In this document: positions 50,801-63,500 of the stretch, in pieces | Layout: each line of letters starts with the position of its first letter | Numbering within the stretch: the first letter of the stretch is position 1 | Source: Panagrolaimus kolymaensis | Lineage: Eukaryota > Nematoda > Chromadorea > Rhabditida > Panagrolaimidae | Assembly: GCA_028622995.1 (NCBI GenBank) | Contig: JAJQJQ010000055.1 | Coordinates: 372,001-436,000, forward strand | Direction: 5' to 3' | Length of the DNA stretch: 64,000 nt | Made by a program: the position numbers and the translations under genes | Notes under the pieces: model-generated | Told to the model about the DNA's origin: nothing | Databases searched by the model: none | The model's input: only the letters and a program-made list of their open reading frames with translations

Positions 50801-51740
50801 CAAATCCAAAATAAAAATAAAAATAAAAAACACTTAAATTAATTAAAAATTAAAACAGCTGTAAAAAAGCATTTTTTCTTTTAATCGATGTTGAAATTTT
50901 TTTTCTTCTAATTTTTGCTTATTTTTTTAGAGTTTTCGCCGTTGAATTACTCTCAGGTCCTCATATCGTTTTTCATATGAGCTTTCGATTCCATCATCAT
51001 GAACATGAAATAGTATTGAATGCAAGTTCACATGGAAATTGGGGTGAAGAAGTTCGATATCATAATCCCCTTCATGAAGGTGATCATTTCCATCTTCATG
51101 TTCACGTTCTTCATGATCATTATGAAGTGAGTCATTTTTTTTTCTTCAAAACATTAAAAACAAAAAAAAAATTAATGATAGACTTTTTTGAAAAATTATT
51201 AAAAATTTAATAACAGAGCAAAAAGCAAACGGAAGTTTTTCTTGTTTTTTATTTTCTCGTGATTTTGTTTTTTGTTTCACACATTTAATTTTAAAAAACG
51301 AAAACGTGGGTTTTAAAAAGTTCAAAATTGTTTTTTTCTATTTTTTTTTAATAAATGACTATTATTTTCGCAGAATAAATAAAATTCAAGCCAAAGACTA
51401 TAATTTTTTTATAAATTTTATATTGTCGTTTTTTAGGTTGAACTCAATGGCGATAAAATTGGCACCTTCCATCATCGCTTCCCCGTTGAATCGATTCAAG
51501 CTTTAGGAATTCGTGGAGGAATTCATGTTGATAAAGTTGAATTTGGTGGATTTGCTTTTGGTAAAAAAACCCTTTTTTCTAATTAAATTTTGTAATTTAT
51601 GTTTAAAAAATTTAGATCGTGATTGGACCCACGAACATCATGGCTTTGATTTTGGCCATCCTGGTTTCATTGGATATGGTACCGATGTTTATGAACCCCC
51701 ACAATTCTCAGGCCAACATCCTCATGCCCGTCACTTCTAA
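47817..51740 (+). CDS. His-rich galectin, distal-start form
   Basis: Five exons: 47817-47840, 48082-48170, 50931-51126, 51437-51560, 51616-51740, 185 aa. One galectin carbohydrate-recognition domain: strand motif GVHFDVHGKVH, then VFAVELLSG, then the sugar-binding block. Against the canonical H-x-N-x-R / V-x-N / W-x-x-E-x-R set, the protein has FHMSFRF (His and Arg kept, Asn replaced by Ser), VLN (Asn kept) and NWGEEVR (Trp, Glu, Arg kept), so beta-galactoside binding is plausible but altered. ELNGDKIGTFHHRFPVESI and GIHVDKVEF complete the fold. His is unusually frequent (runs HHHEHE, HLHVHVLHDHYE, HEHHGFDFGH), with a His-rich C-terminal tail, suggesting metal or pH sensitivity. No signal peptide, as usual for galectins. 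Confidence 0.87.
48171..49516 (+). other. galectin intron, upstream part; putative internal promoter
   Basis: 1.3 kb with no coding segment other than the exon that follows it. It contains C+T- and A+G-rich tracts (49020-49080, 49150-49200). If the 49517 start is used, its promoter must lie here; inferred. Confidence 0.35.
49517..49746 (+). CDS. alternative 5' exon of the galectin gene
   Basis: An open exon inside the ~2.8 kb second intron: MLPPAEEPISEYAMIAS... ending IKHNENTG, 76 codons plus two bases. Its donor (CAGG|GTTAAT) leaves the same phase 2 as exon 48082-48170, so it can join exon 50931 and give a 224 aa protein, with frame-correct VFAVELL following. Upstream, AACTGCAG at 49494-49501 followed by a short A-rich leader looks like a trans-splice (or internal) acceptor; reading it as an internal exon would hit a stop, so a separate start is favoured. 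The N-terminus is acidic and Ser-rich (DNDLDAAADDEEVEYG) and differs completely from the distal form. Confidence 0.6.
49747..50930 (+). other. galectin intron, downstream part
   Basis: 1.2 kb, A+T rich, ends with a TTTTTTTAG acceptor at 50930. Nothing else recognised. Confidence 0.45.
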
Positions 51741-52459
51741 ATGCATCCACAACCTCAGAGAAGAAGAAAAAAAGTCTATCTTTCACCGACTTTTTTTTAT
51801 TTGCATATGTTAATTAATTAAATAATAAAAAGCTAAATTTCAAATTTTTCTATGAAACAATTTTAAAAGATTTTATTAAATAAATTATATTATTTTTCTT
51901 TAATTTAAAACAAATTAAAATGGATAATTTTTAGTTTTTCGACCTTTTTTAATTGCTTCCAAATCTTCAAAATCTTTTCTAATTTTAGTATAATTTTTTT
52001 TATTCTTCGACTTTCTACTTTTTGCTTGAATTCACAAATCTTCTGCTAATTATTTGTTTAAAAAACAATTTCTGGACTTTTTATTATAATTATTTTTTAA
52101 TCAGCAAGCAGCAACAAGGAGCAATAAAAAGAAAGTCGTCTGGTGGCATTAAACATTAATCAAAAAATAATAAAGGAAAAAAGAAATAATTTAAAGATTT
52201 AAATCTCGGGTGTAAAAAAAAATTGAAAATAGAATAATAATTAAATAAAATGATATTTTTTACTTATATCTTTGGTAACAATTAAAAAAAGTAAATAAGA
52301 CATTGACAAAATCAAATATTAACTTCAGTGAGAAAAAAAAGTTACAATTTTTTGTTTTTGAGTGAAATTCAAAAATACAAGGAAAAACAGAAATAAACTT
52401 GGATAAAACCAAAATAATTTATTTTTTTGAGATCAAGGGCATAGTTTTTTTATTAAATT
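51741..52459. other. convergent intergenic region
   Basis: Lies between the 3' ends of the galectin (plus) and the peptide gene (minus); no gene recognised. Confidence 0.45.
51824..51829 (+). terminator. poly(A) signal of the galectin gene
   Basis: AATAAA 84 bp after the galectin stop codon; the nearest canonical hexamer on this strand. Confidence 0.5.
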
Positions 52460-53848
52460 TTACCAATCATTATCAAATATCGCTCCTGTATCATATTGTT
52501 GCCTTTGTTGCCATGATGGAGGTTCACGGTAAAACTTTTTTCCACGTGATGCAAGATGTGGTTTATCTCCATTTAAAGTACGTAGGATTTCCTAAAAAAT
52601 AAATACACAATAAATACAAAAAATAAATAAAAATATTTTTTTATAAAAGAATGATGCAATGGAAAGATAATAGGCTTATTAGACAAAGGAATTTTGAGAA
52701 TTTATGGGTTTGTATGTTTAATCAGACTATTAGTGCAAAATTTTTTCATAAGTAAAATCAACATTTTTGATTCTATAAGCTCGGCATCGAAGGGTTTATT
52801 TTTGAGAGGATTATAAATCAAATAACGGATTGATCTTGAAAGGAGACTAATGGTTTTGGCTTTCCTTAAAGGTGACTGTAAAAAATTTGGGTTTCAAAAG
52901 CGATGTAGCCATTGTTTTTTAAACATATAAATTCCATTGGAATAAATAAGAGAGATATCTTTTGATATTTTTTAACATTCCATTATGATATAAATATAAG
53001 CTTTATCAAATGTGTGCAAAACAAGATATTATATATCTTAAAAAGCGTGTAGCCATCCAACATCGAATTCAATAACAAAAGTAAAAGTTTAAGTCTGTAT
53101 TTTTTAGACAAATAGCCTCTAAATTTGTAGAATATTTAGCAACAAATGTAAAACTAGAAATGCCTTTCTGCTTATAATTTAAGGGACTTTTAAAAAAGAA
53201 AAAGGAATGCGAAAAGTAACTTTTTTTTCTTCACATTACTGAAAGAAAAATACTGTAGTAAAGAAAATATTAACTATGCTTATAAATTAAATTTTATGGT
53301 AAACATTATTTATGCTGCGAAACGGGTTAATTAGTTTTACGGGTTATTTTTATCAGAAAAAAACAAAAAAGCAGAAACATTAAATAATTTACTCAAAAAA
53401 TTTATTATAAATTTTGTAATTTCGCGCACAAATAGTATTTTCTAATTAGATATGTTTTATGAAAACTTAATTGTGATATATTTACTTTTTGAACATTATT
53501 TAAAAAACAAACAAGGACCACATTTTTTGGACACAAAAAAACCATTATAATTGAAATTGAAGAAGTCGCCAAATTTACGTCATACCCTTTCCAAAAAAGC
53601 ACGCATTTTGGTGTGTGTGTTTTTTTTTTGCATTATTTATTTTTTGCAGCAAAAAATGAAAAAATAATGAATGGTACTGTAGCTTTTTGTTTTATTATGT
53701 CTTCCGTGTTCGTTTTTTTTTGCCATTTAAAATTACTCACCTGAATCCTCGTCATTGGATGATTTGGTGCAGCTTCTACGATGAATGAAGAATAAAAGCT
53801 AATTAAGCAAATAAATAATAATAAAGTTGAAAAAGTTTTCATGTTCAT
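52460..53848 (-). CDS. 79-residue secreted peptide precursor
   Basis: Two exons: 53741-53848 and 52460-52591 (minus order), joined in phase 0 across a 1.15 kb intron. Residues 3-27 form a strong signal peptide (KTFSTLLLFICLISFYSSFIVEA) with a likely cleavage before APNHP. The mature ~52 residues read PMTRIQEILRTLNG, then SRGKKFYREPPSWQQRQQ and end AIFDNDW. There are no Cys after the signal. RGKK could act as an amidation/dibasic cleavage site, giving two or more small peptides, but this is not certain. Both splice sites match local consensus (CAG|GTGAGT and TTTTTTAG|G), and the stop is in register. No known neuropeptide family recognised. Function unknown; hormone, neuropeptide or small effector are possible. 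Confidence 0.62.
52592..53740 (-). other. intron of the secreted peptide gene
   Basis: 1149 bp bounded by GTGAGT and TTTTTTAG. No coding segment supported on either strand (the 53405-53602 frame is not convincing). Confidence 0.5.
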
Positions 53849-56800
53849 AATTTTTTTTAAAAAGGAAGAAAATATTTTATTTAAAATAAAAGCTTTAAAG
53901 GGGGCCCTTCGAATTGAGAGTTATATATTGCAAAAAGTAAGCAACAACCTGAAAAAAAATAATATAAAATAAATAAATGGAAAAAAAAGTTTTAGAAAAA
54001 AATATGATTAAAAAAAGGTTGAATAAAACCATAAAATCATAAGGCAAAAAAAGTTAGGTGTACGGTAAGAGCAGTCACACGAATAACAAAAAAGCACCTG
54101 GATGCAAACATAAAAAAGAAAGTGAAAAGTTTCTAGTTTTGCATAAAAAATTAAGAAATAAAATAAAGAATAATTTAAATATTCTCTTGACTTTCGAATT
54201 CTTTGAAATTTAAAAATTCATTTTTTAATTTTTTTGGAGGTAAAAAATTTAGAAAAATAAATGGTTTTTAGGTTTTTGGAAGAGAATTAAAATGGTTTTC
54301 TCAAACAAACAAACAAAAAAAGCCGTTTCATTCATTAATGTCCATGAAAAAAGATTGAATGAAAAAAGAAATGGAGACAATTCGGAATATAAAGCTTGTA
54401 AAAAAGAAAGAAAAAATAATATTAAGTTTCAAAAACCCACGTGGCGCTTGGCCCTCTCTGACTTGATGAATGAAAAAAAAGAAGACACGTCGAAATCATT
54501 TTCGAGAACATGGCATTTAAAAAATCACGACAATCCTTTTTGAAGATAAAAAAGCGAATAACTCAAAAATTAGATGAAACAAATTAGAAGGAGAAAAAAA
54601 AGAAGATTTATTTGTTTGTTTTAATATATATATTTATCTCTTCGGAATCGGAAGGAAAAAGGCTTGAGGCAAAATAATAAAAAATAGAAATTTCTATGAA
54701 TGGAAATGAAGTATTTTTCTTTGTTTGCTGGTCCGCCAATAATTTTTTAAACTTAAAATAAAAATTTTATAAATGGAGATAGGGAAATTACGGTAAAGTA
54801 TGGACAAGTGAGCCACCGCATTTTTGAGACTTTGAAACTTCAGAAAAAATAAGGGCAAACATGAGCTTTATTTTTCAAATTTTAAAATTTTTTAAAATAC
54901 ATTTCTGATGGAACGCAAACTGAACTTTATAAATATTAAAGTTTCGTTTCAGCCAAATATATATTCGAAAAAGGGTAGGGTGGTTTCAAATGAAAACGAA
55001 AAATAAGTTATTTTTGATCTTGACGTAGTTGCAGAAACAGATGGTTTAAAAAGTGCCACATATATATTTCAACAAGAAAAATGAATAAAAAAATTCCAAA
55101 AATAGTCAAACTGAACTAACAAAATTTAGTATTGAGAACGTAAAAAATTTTGCACCATTTTCGAACTATTTATAAAACAGTGATTCGGTTAATTCGCTGA
55201 AGATGGGTCGTGGGTGTCCGAAAAAATAACAATATTTTCTTGACTCAATCAGACGTATTTTTTGTTCAGCGAATAGTTAACCCATCTCCAAAATAAACTA
55301 ACTTAAAATAAGTTCAAAGTTGGACCGAAAATAAAAAAAACTTTTAAATGACCATAAAAAGCTCTCCAAAAAAAGAATAGTGTTTTTTAGTACTTTTTCA
55401 TTTCTATGATTAACGTTTTTTATCCCAATTTTTTATGTTTATTTTTCTATCTTTTTATATAACCAAAAAACGAGCACATGGAATTCCAAGTTCAAGAGGC
55501 TGGACAATTTGATTATTGGCATTTATAGAAAAAAGTAAAATTTTTCTTCCAAAAAATTAAATGTGTACAAATGTACAACAACTTTATATTTTTCTTCCAT
55601 CATTTTTTTGCTGCACATCTGAAACAAAGAAAAAACACGAATTTTTACTTTATGAATAAAACTATAAAAATAACTTCTTTATAAAAGAGAGCAAGAGCAG
55701 CAACAACAGAAAAACGCCTCTCCTACTTTTAAGTATGCTTGATTTAATAATTTGAAAAAAATTTGTATAGAGTTTAACAAGAAAATTATCTGTCACGAAA
55801 TTGCTTTATATCGTTTGATTGGCGTCATTCTTCACTAATAAAAAAAATATTCTGAATGGGTCAATATTTTAATTTTTTTGTTGAACAAAATTGTCTCTTT
55901 TTGTTACTCTTCTCGCCTGCTTCTAAAAAGTAATAATCTACTAATAAAAAAATTTTTGAATGAAAAAACAAAAAAAAGCATCATAAAGTGAAAAAATGCT
56001 AAAAAAAAAATTTGCATGCTTGAATGGAAAAAAATAAAACAAAACAATATATGTAATATTGTTGTTGTTTGAATCTTCTCTTCTCCATATGGAATTTTTT
56101 TTAAATGTCAAAGCTTTGCTACAGGTGTCTATTGGCTGTCGTATGCTTTTCATGGATAAATAACGCCTACCAAAATAATAATCAAAAGGTTATAAGAATT
56201 TTTAACAATAAAAAGTAAAGTAAAAAAGAAAAATAAAGTTATGCCTAAACTGGGCAACAAAATGGTTTTACAGTTCCTTAAATACCCAAAAAGTTTGTTT
56301 AAAAGTTACTAATAATTTAGTTTTCTTATTGTATGTAGATTGTTTTTCAACCCACCCATGGTGGCCGTTGTTTTCCAAAAATATGTTACTTAACTTACGA
56401 CAACTGAGACAGTAAATAAAATATATAGTTTGGCGCCAAAAATAAATTGAGTGTCAATGTGTGGGAGCTTGTTTTCAAAAACATTTAAGGCATGACTTAA
56501 AAATATACTGTAACTTTTCCAAAAAAAATAAAGCATGTCAATACTATTTTGCTTTAGAAAAGGTCATTTTCTTTTGCTGAATTACTCAATTTGGATGAAA
56601 AACTGCTGTCCTTTAAATACCAAATTTTCCGCTACAAATAAAAAAAACTATTTTTGGTTTCCATTTTTTATTTATTGCTTTTAGTAAATCTTCGCACTTT
56701 TAAACCTCCACCATCAGTTCCAAAGTTCCATTTTTTTTTCCATGGCATCATTATTTTCGACAACTCTCTTTTTGAATCTCTAAACTTTCATAAAAAAAAG

Positions 56801-58017
56801 TATTGAACTAAATTATATTTTACACTTTTTTTGTTGCTCTGCAAATTAGTTAGATGTTTGTCGTCGCTCGAATTCGAATCTGTTTTTTTTATTTATTCTT
56901 TTCTGATAATGATGTCATGAAGAAAAAAAGAATTGAGGGAGTCAAAGCATTTTAAAGCTTTTTTAATGTCTTTGTTTTTTAGAAATGGTTGAGTTTAATA
57001 AATTTTATTTTTTATTTAAAAAAATACATTAAATTAAAAAATTAAATAGAATAAAACTACAAAGTAAATTTGATTTATGAAGAAATAAAAAAACCGGAAA
57101 GAAAAAAACTTTCTTGCAAAAAATAAAATAATAATTGGGAGTACTGTGACTTTTTTTTGCCTTTTATAATAAAATAAAAATATATGGTATAATACTTACC
57201 AAAAAAATAAAAATAATAATAAAGCATAAAAAAAATTTTGTCGTTTCTCTAACATCAGATTAACTACGACAAAAAAAACATATTGCACAAATATGACAAA
57301 ATTTTTATGATACTTTTAACTTTTTTTTGCTTTTGGCTGACCGGGTAAAAAACTAACTTTTTTTTGGAGCGATCAAAACAAGAAAAAAAATGGATATTGC
57401 ACTTTTTGTACCAAAGGCAATATATAAATATATTTTTTTAAATATTGCACAAATAAGACACAAAAATAAATAAAATAATAGAATAGAAATATGTAAAAAA
57501 TAATTTTGGATGAAAATGAATAGGAAAATTGAAAAAAAGTGAAATGAAATTAAATTTTGGCAAAAATTAATAGGTTTCAACGCGAAAATTTATAATAATT
57601 TAACCAATAATATTCTACCGTATCAAGGGCATAACACTTTTTTGTTTCAATTTCTAATAGCTAAAGGCTTGGGAAATAAAAAATCATGGAAATAAAAAAG
57701 ACATATAAAATTAAATAAAAATAAAGACTCGAACTTATTTTTTAGAAACAAACACGTGTAAGTAAGAAAAAAGCAAAAACACCGAAAATAAAATTTAGAG
57801 AAGGCAACAAAACGAATTTTTTGATGCAGTACCGCACCAATGTAAATTTAATAGACAAGAACGAAATAAAAATAGAAGGTTGTTAAAAAAAAGAAGAAAT
57901 TGTTTTTTTTAGTTATGGACATTCTCATTATGAGGTTATGCCAACAATACGATTCTATTACTGAGCAACTTTGCATTCAGTAGTTAAAAAGGAAAAAACT
58001 CAGAAAAAAATGCAAAT
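53849..58017. other. 4.2 kb gene-poor region
   Basis: No supported gene. A+T-rich with long homopolymers. Frames at 54292-54543 (plus), 55941-56153 and 57353-57580 (minus) lack family features and splice partners. Lies upstream of the peptide gene and downstream of the ETS gene, so it may carry regulatory sequence for the former. Confidence 0.45.
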
Positions 58018-60515
58018 TTATAAATTGTATGGTGGCAAAAATTTATAAACAAGACGTTGCTTTTTTTCTGGCTTTTGAATTATTCCTTTTTTGTAATATT
58101 GTCGAAGGGATCGTGAAAGCTTATCATAATTCATTTGGGATCGATTTTTTCGTTGACCCCAATATCGAGCAAGATGATGAGAGGATTCAATTTTGAAGGT
58201 TCCTAAAAAAATTATTTATTTTAAATTATTAAATTTTGGTTTTTTGGTGGACTTACCATCTTCCCGATCCACCCATCTTACACATGAACCATATTGTTTA
58301 GGTTGATCAAGAAGTTCACGAATAAAATGCCATAAATGCACGGTGCCTGTATTACGACTATATGCAGCTACAAATGGAACAACAGTAGGCACAGATGGAA
58401 CAGCTGCGGCAGTATTAACTCCAATTTGAGGCATGGCAGTCATATTATTTGCATTTAGTTGCATTTGTTGCATATTATTACTGTAGCTTGGAACATTATT
58501 GATTGGTGAATTCATGGGTTGTTGTTGTTGACAAATTGGTTGTTGCTGTTGTTGTTGGGTGGCGACCATATAATTTGATGGGGCACTATTGTGGCTGATA
58601 TAATTAATATCAGAGCAATCATCATCAGTTCCTGTAAGAATTATTTTAGAATGAAAAATTCTCAACAAAAAATAGAAAGTAAAAAACTAACCATCTGGAA
58701 TGCAAGTTGAAGAATTGGAAGAAATTTCAGAATCACTTGGACTTGGCAAAATTTGTTGATTATACATAAAAAATTGTTGTTGTTGTCTCGACGCGATTTG
58801 GCCTTGATGTTGCTGATTATGAATTTGTGGAATCATTTGTGGATAACTTCCATGATTTTGATTTTGGGCAGCAGCGGACTGATTTTGATGGTGGTGGTGT
58901 TGCTGCATGCTTTGATAATACATATTCATATTATTTTGAGCTGTTGCGGCGGCAGCTTCTTGGTTTCTTTGCTCATATGCATTCGAATAATTCATCACAT
59001 TGTAATGATGGTCATCCATTGAAACTGATGTGGTTTTTGTGGGGGTTGTTGGTGACATCTAAAAAAGCCAATAATTTTTTTTAATTAAAAATTTCCAAAT
59101 GCTTCATAGAAAAAAAATTATTCTTACCCATCCATTATTACTTGAGCATGTGGAATCACTGCTTCGATGATGATGAATGAGACTTCCACCACCAACATTA
59201 TTGCCGCAATTATTATTTTGCATTTCACTTTGATTATTATTGTTGTTGTTATTATTATTTTCTGATGCAGTTTTCCAAAGATGTAATTGAGCGTGGAGGA
59301 TATCACCGCCAGGCATTTTAGAGCAAAGTTCTTCTGCAGAAATTTCAAGCAAGGCAGGTCCATTCATATTTAATGGAAATATTGGAGTTGGAAGATTGAA
59401 TTGATTACACATATCAACAATCCATCTATTTGCATGATCAATATTCCAATATAATGGGTCTAAATAATTTGAATAATAATAATTTTTATCCAAAAATAAG
59501 TTAAAAATTGGGTAAAATAATTTATTCGAACAAAAATATTAGATGCTGCATCAAAAACAAAAATTGATTTTGCAGTTTTTGATTGTCATAAATTTTTGCA
59601 AGAAAAAGAAGAAAAAAAAAGCTTTTTGTGACGTAAAAATTTCCAAACAAAGAAAAGCAGAAAAATAACTCACTTGTTGGTAAATAAAGCTTTGAACAGG
59701 TGGTTTTAATATCCTGTATAAGATGTTTTAAAATTAAATCACGATATATATCAACTTGTTGGTCATTATTGTTATTTGTTGGGGAATGCATCATGTTATT
59801 ATTATTATTAATGTTATTGTTTGATGTTGGATAAGATTGATGCATCATTTGTTGTTGTTGATGGTGGCTTTGATGGTGGTGATGTTGAGGAGAGACAACA
59901 TGTTGAGACATATGCATTTGGTCCTCAAAACATGGGCTCATTTCTGATTTGATCATTGATGGAGAAATCATTCGCGTTGGGAAAACCTAAAAAAAGTATT
60001 TAAAGAAAGTTACAGTAATCCCAAAAAAGGAAAATAAAATCAAAGCAATCAATCTCGGCAAAAATAATAAATCTTTTAAAGAAACGACAAACCTTTTCGC
60101 GATTAAAAGCAGCTGATGAAGAATGATTTGTTGCAGGCGATGTTTCTGAACAAAGTGCAAGTGGGGCCACTGACACAGCCATTGGGGAGGAAGATTGTTG
60201 CGAATGCGGAGCTGATACATGCAGGTGTAAATTTTGTTGTTGTTGTTGTTCAACAAAAGCTTCAGTTTTAATCATTTCATCAAATAAATCAAATGCTCCA
60301 TTATCATTATTTTCATTTTCTGATTTCATATCAAATGAACCAATTATTTCATCCGACGAAGAATCCATTTCATCTTCTTCTGAACAACTGGTCGCCGATG
60401 ATGAAGTGGATAATGAATTTGTGGCCCAACAATAGCTTTGAGTTTGGGGATATTGGTGTTGATGTTGTTGTTGTTGGAGTTGCAAATGTTGTGGATGTGG
60501 CATAACTGAATACAT
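58018..60515 (-). CDS. ets-4: PNT + ETS domain transcription factor (SPDEF/ETS-4 type)
   Basis: Six exons: 60093-60515, 59674-59986, 59128-59459, 58692-59058, 58257-58631, 58018-58202 (minus order), 664 aa, phases consistent. The N-terminal third is Gln/His/Ser rich with acidic stretches (SEEDEMDSSSDE). A SAM/pointed domain lies at about residues 245-320: NPLYWNIDHANRWIVDMC, then ISAEELCSKMPGGDILHAQL. Poly-Asn, poly-Gln and poly-His linkers follow. The ETS DNA-binding domain occupies about residues 578-660: VHLWHFIRELL, YGSCVRWVDREDG, FKIESSHHLARYWGQRKNR and MNYDKLSRSLRQYYKKGII, with both recognition Arg (SLRQYY) present. The combination, and the form YKKGIIQKPEKKQRLVYKF, is closest to SPDEF and nematode ETS-4, a regulator of lifespan, lipid metabolism and axon regeneration. 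Nuclear. Ortholog assignment is by eye. Confidence 0.92.
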
Positions 60516-63500
60516 TTTTTATGTTGTTTGTTGTATGTTAAAAACTCTCAGATCAATACAAAAGTATTAAAAAAAATAAGTGTGTTAGAAAAAAAGAGAG
60601 ATCAAAAAGAGCTTTGTTTCTTGGGCCTTGAAAAGGCAAAAAAATATTGCTAAACCCTAAAAAATAAAAAACTTGAAATGTAAAAAAGAGGAATCTGTTA
60701 AAAAAGTGGCATTAACACAACACGAAATACGGTAAAGAAAAATAGAGACACGAATAAGTCTATGAAAGGTTTGAGCGTCATATATTTTTTTGTTATTTAT
60801 TAGCGGTCAAAAAAAATAAAGAAAAAAAAATGCGTAAGAAGAAAAAAAGAAAAGAAAAATCTACAGTAGGCTTTTTTGAAAGAGAAAAAAGCTGTCAAAA
60901 AAAACAGCTATGAAATAAGAGATGGATGATGAAATTTTGGAGACCATTTTTAGTCACATCTCTTTGGCATTGCTTGAAAAACAAAACAAAAAACTAAAAA
61001 CAATAAATCATATAAAATAATAAAAATTATAAGACCAAAAGCCAACCGGTAAGATAGCAAGCAAAAAACGGTAAAAATACGACACACTGTCTTATAGAAA
61101 TCAAAAGGCTTGCTGCAAAAAAAAGTATTATATAGAAAAAAAAAGAAAAGAGAGATAATGAGTAAGTAAGCTTTAACCTCGTGACCCTTTTTTGGAGTCA
61201 AAAACCACGAGCATGTTGATAATTGATAATATGATGCAAGGTTCACTGATTAAAATTTTTTAGCCAAACAAAAAAAAAGTAAGCAAAAATCATTCTCAAT
61301 GCTATGTTGCCAAAATCAAGAGAAAAAATCTTGAAAGCAGCAACAAAACAGAAAAAAATATTTAACTTGATAGCTGATAACTCCAGAGAAGATTGAAAGG
61401 TACACAAGTCGAAAAAAAGTTGATTACGTCAATGCAAGCTCATCAAGAAAAAAAAATATACAGATTAGCCACAGAGAGCTTAAAATTTCGTTTTTTTCTC
61501 TTCTGAAATTGATAAGAAAATTAAAATGAAAGCTTTAAAAGATAGTGAAAAAAAAATGAGAAAGTTGAAAAGCACAAAGGTCCAAGGTTTGCTTATTTTG
61601 CTTGAAACACAAAAGAAGCATGAAAATTATGCTTTAATGGTTGATGGTTAGCTGAGAACAAAAAAAAGGAAAAGAAAAATGATAACCTTTACTTTGATCA
61701 TCAAAAAAGGGGACAGAAAAATAAAGAAAAAAGCAAGCTTCCGATGATCATAACTAACCTTTTTCTCGTTTTGCCGTAGGGGAATGAGAAAAGTGAAAGC
61801 AAGGATAAATAAGAAGAAAAAAAAAGATTTGATCATTTTAACTGTTTCAGGAAGGAAAAGACGACAATCGCAACAAAAAAAGAAAAAAGAGAGACAAACA
61901 ATAGAGAGAGAAAATTTTTTTGTGATAGAAACTGTTTTTTATTCTTCTGCCTTTTTTTTCAATCGCCTACGTTTTTCGCGTTCTCAAGAACAAAAGCATT
62001 TTTTTTTGTGTTAAAAATGATGGAGATAAAATTCAATATAAAGCTAGCAAGCGAGCACATAATATTTTCATGGGAATTTCAACAAAAAAAAAATCATAAC
62101 TGTTTCCTTTGATTGTTGGTTGTATTGTCTTTTTTATATTTTTTTATAACATCATTTTAAAAAACAAAGAAAACTATTTAAATAAGAAAGTGTAAAACTA
62201 AACTCTCTTGATTTAAAATAAAAATAAAAATGTTTGTTTTTATTAACTAAGAAAAATTAAATCTCGATGGGAAGCAAAATTCTTAATGTCGTCGTCTACT
62301 ACTTAGCCCAAAAGTCAGTCAGTCAGTTATTTTTTTATTTTATTTTTCTTTTAGAGGCAGAGCCTTTTATTTACCTTTATTGTTTTTAATTTCCTTTCAT
62401 ATTTGTTTTTTATCATTGCCTCAAGCGACGACAACGACGACAACAATGCTTTCAAACAATCTAAAACTAACAAACAAAAAAGCTTAAAAAATTGAAACAA
62501 CAAAAAAATAATGAAAAAAAAACTCTAAAACCAAAGCTTTTCCGACCAACTTCCAACCAAAAATTAGACAAAATTAATTAGAGTCTTTTAATTAAGGATA
62601 GAAACTAACTTTTTTTTTGCCATCCTTCTCATTTATTTTTAAAAAAAAAAGGCTGGACTCAAAGTTGCTTTTTTTCTTAATATTTTAGCGCACTCCTTCT
62701 TCTACTACCTCAGCCAACAATGTCTTTGCTGCAGCTGTCTTCTGTAGAGTACAAAAAAAAATTGTCTGTACTTATCCTTACTTTTTTTTTCTTATTCACT
62801 TTCATATTTTTTTTTTTTTGCAAGTTTTTTTTCTTCTTCTCTCTTTCATCTTTTCTTTTTTGCACGCGATTATTTATTTTATTTTAGTTTTTAGTGTTCC
62901 CAAAAATCTATAAATGGCAAAAGTTTTGTTTCATTTTTCTTTTTGCTTTTTTCGCGCAAAACTAAAAAATTAAAAAAGAGACGCTTCGAAGAACAAAAAA
63001 ATGTATTTAAAGGCCGAAGAAGAAGAAAAATTTTTTACGCTACCGTTCGCTTTTCATTTTTTATAATTTATTTCGTGTGTTTTTATTTTCTTAAAATGGC
63101 AACACCTGCTTCAAAAGATGCGGCGCAAATAGATAAAAGATGATTTTCACCGCGGCTATGAATAAATTCTCGATTAATGAAAGAAAAATTATTCGATGAT
63201 GACCAAAACAAAAAAAGAATAGTTCGCTAACCATAAAAAAACTTTGGATGATTAATAATAATAAAAAAGAGAAAGAAACCGTTTTAAAGATCGCTTTAGA
63301 AAAAAAATGTCTTGGAAAAATTTATTTCTTGAAACTTTTTTTTTACTTTGCTTTTTCTCGATTTGTTTTTTCTTTGGGCAGTCATCTACTCTTTTTTTTA
63401 TCAACAACTAAGGGGGCGAGTGGCATACGGTAGCTGCAATAGCATTCGAGAAAATAAAAAATCACATCACTTTTGTTTTGTTTTTTATTTCCCCTTTTGG

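Noticed and set aside
54292..54543. 83-codon plus-strand frame, Lys-rich
   Set aside because: Composition follows the A-rich DNA and no splice or homology support is visible.
55180..55290. Weak inverted match (GGTTAATTCGCTG / CAGCGAATAGTTAACC)
   Set aside because: Short and imperfect; no target duplication or wider repeat structure.
61846..61860. CTGTTTCA piRNA-type upstream motif
   Set aside because: A single 8-mer match is expected by chance in 64 kb, with no cluster of similar motifs.
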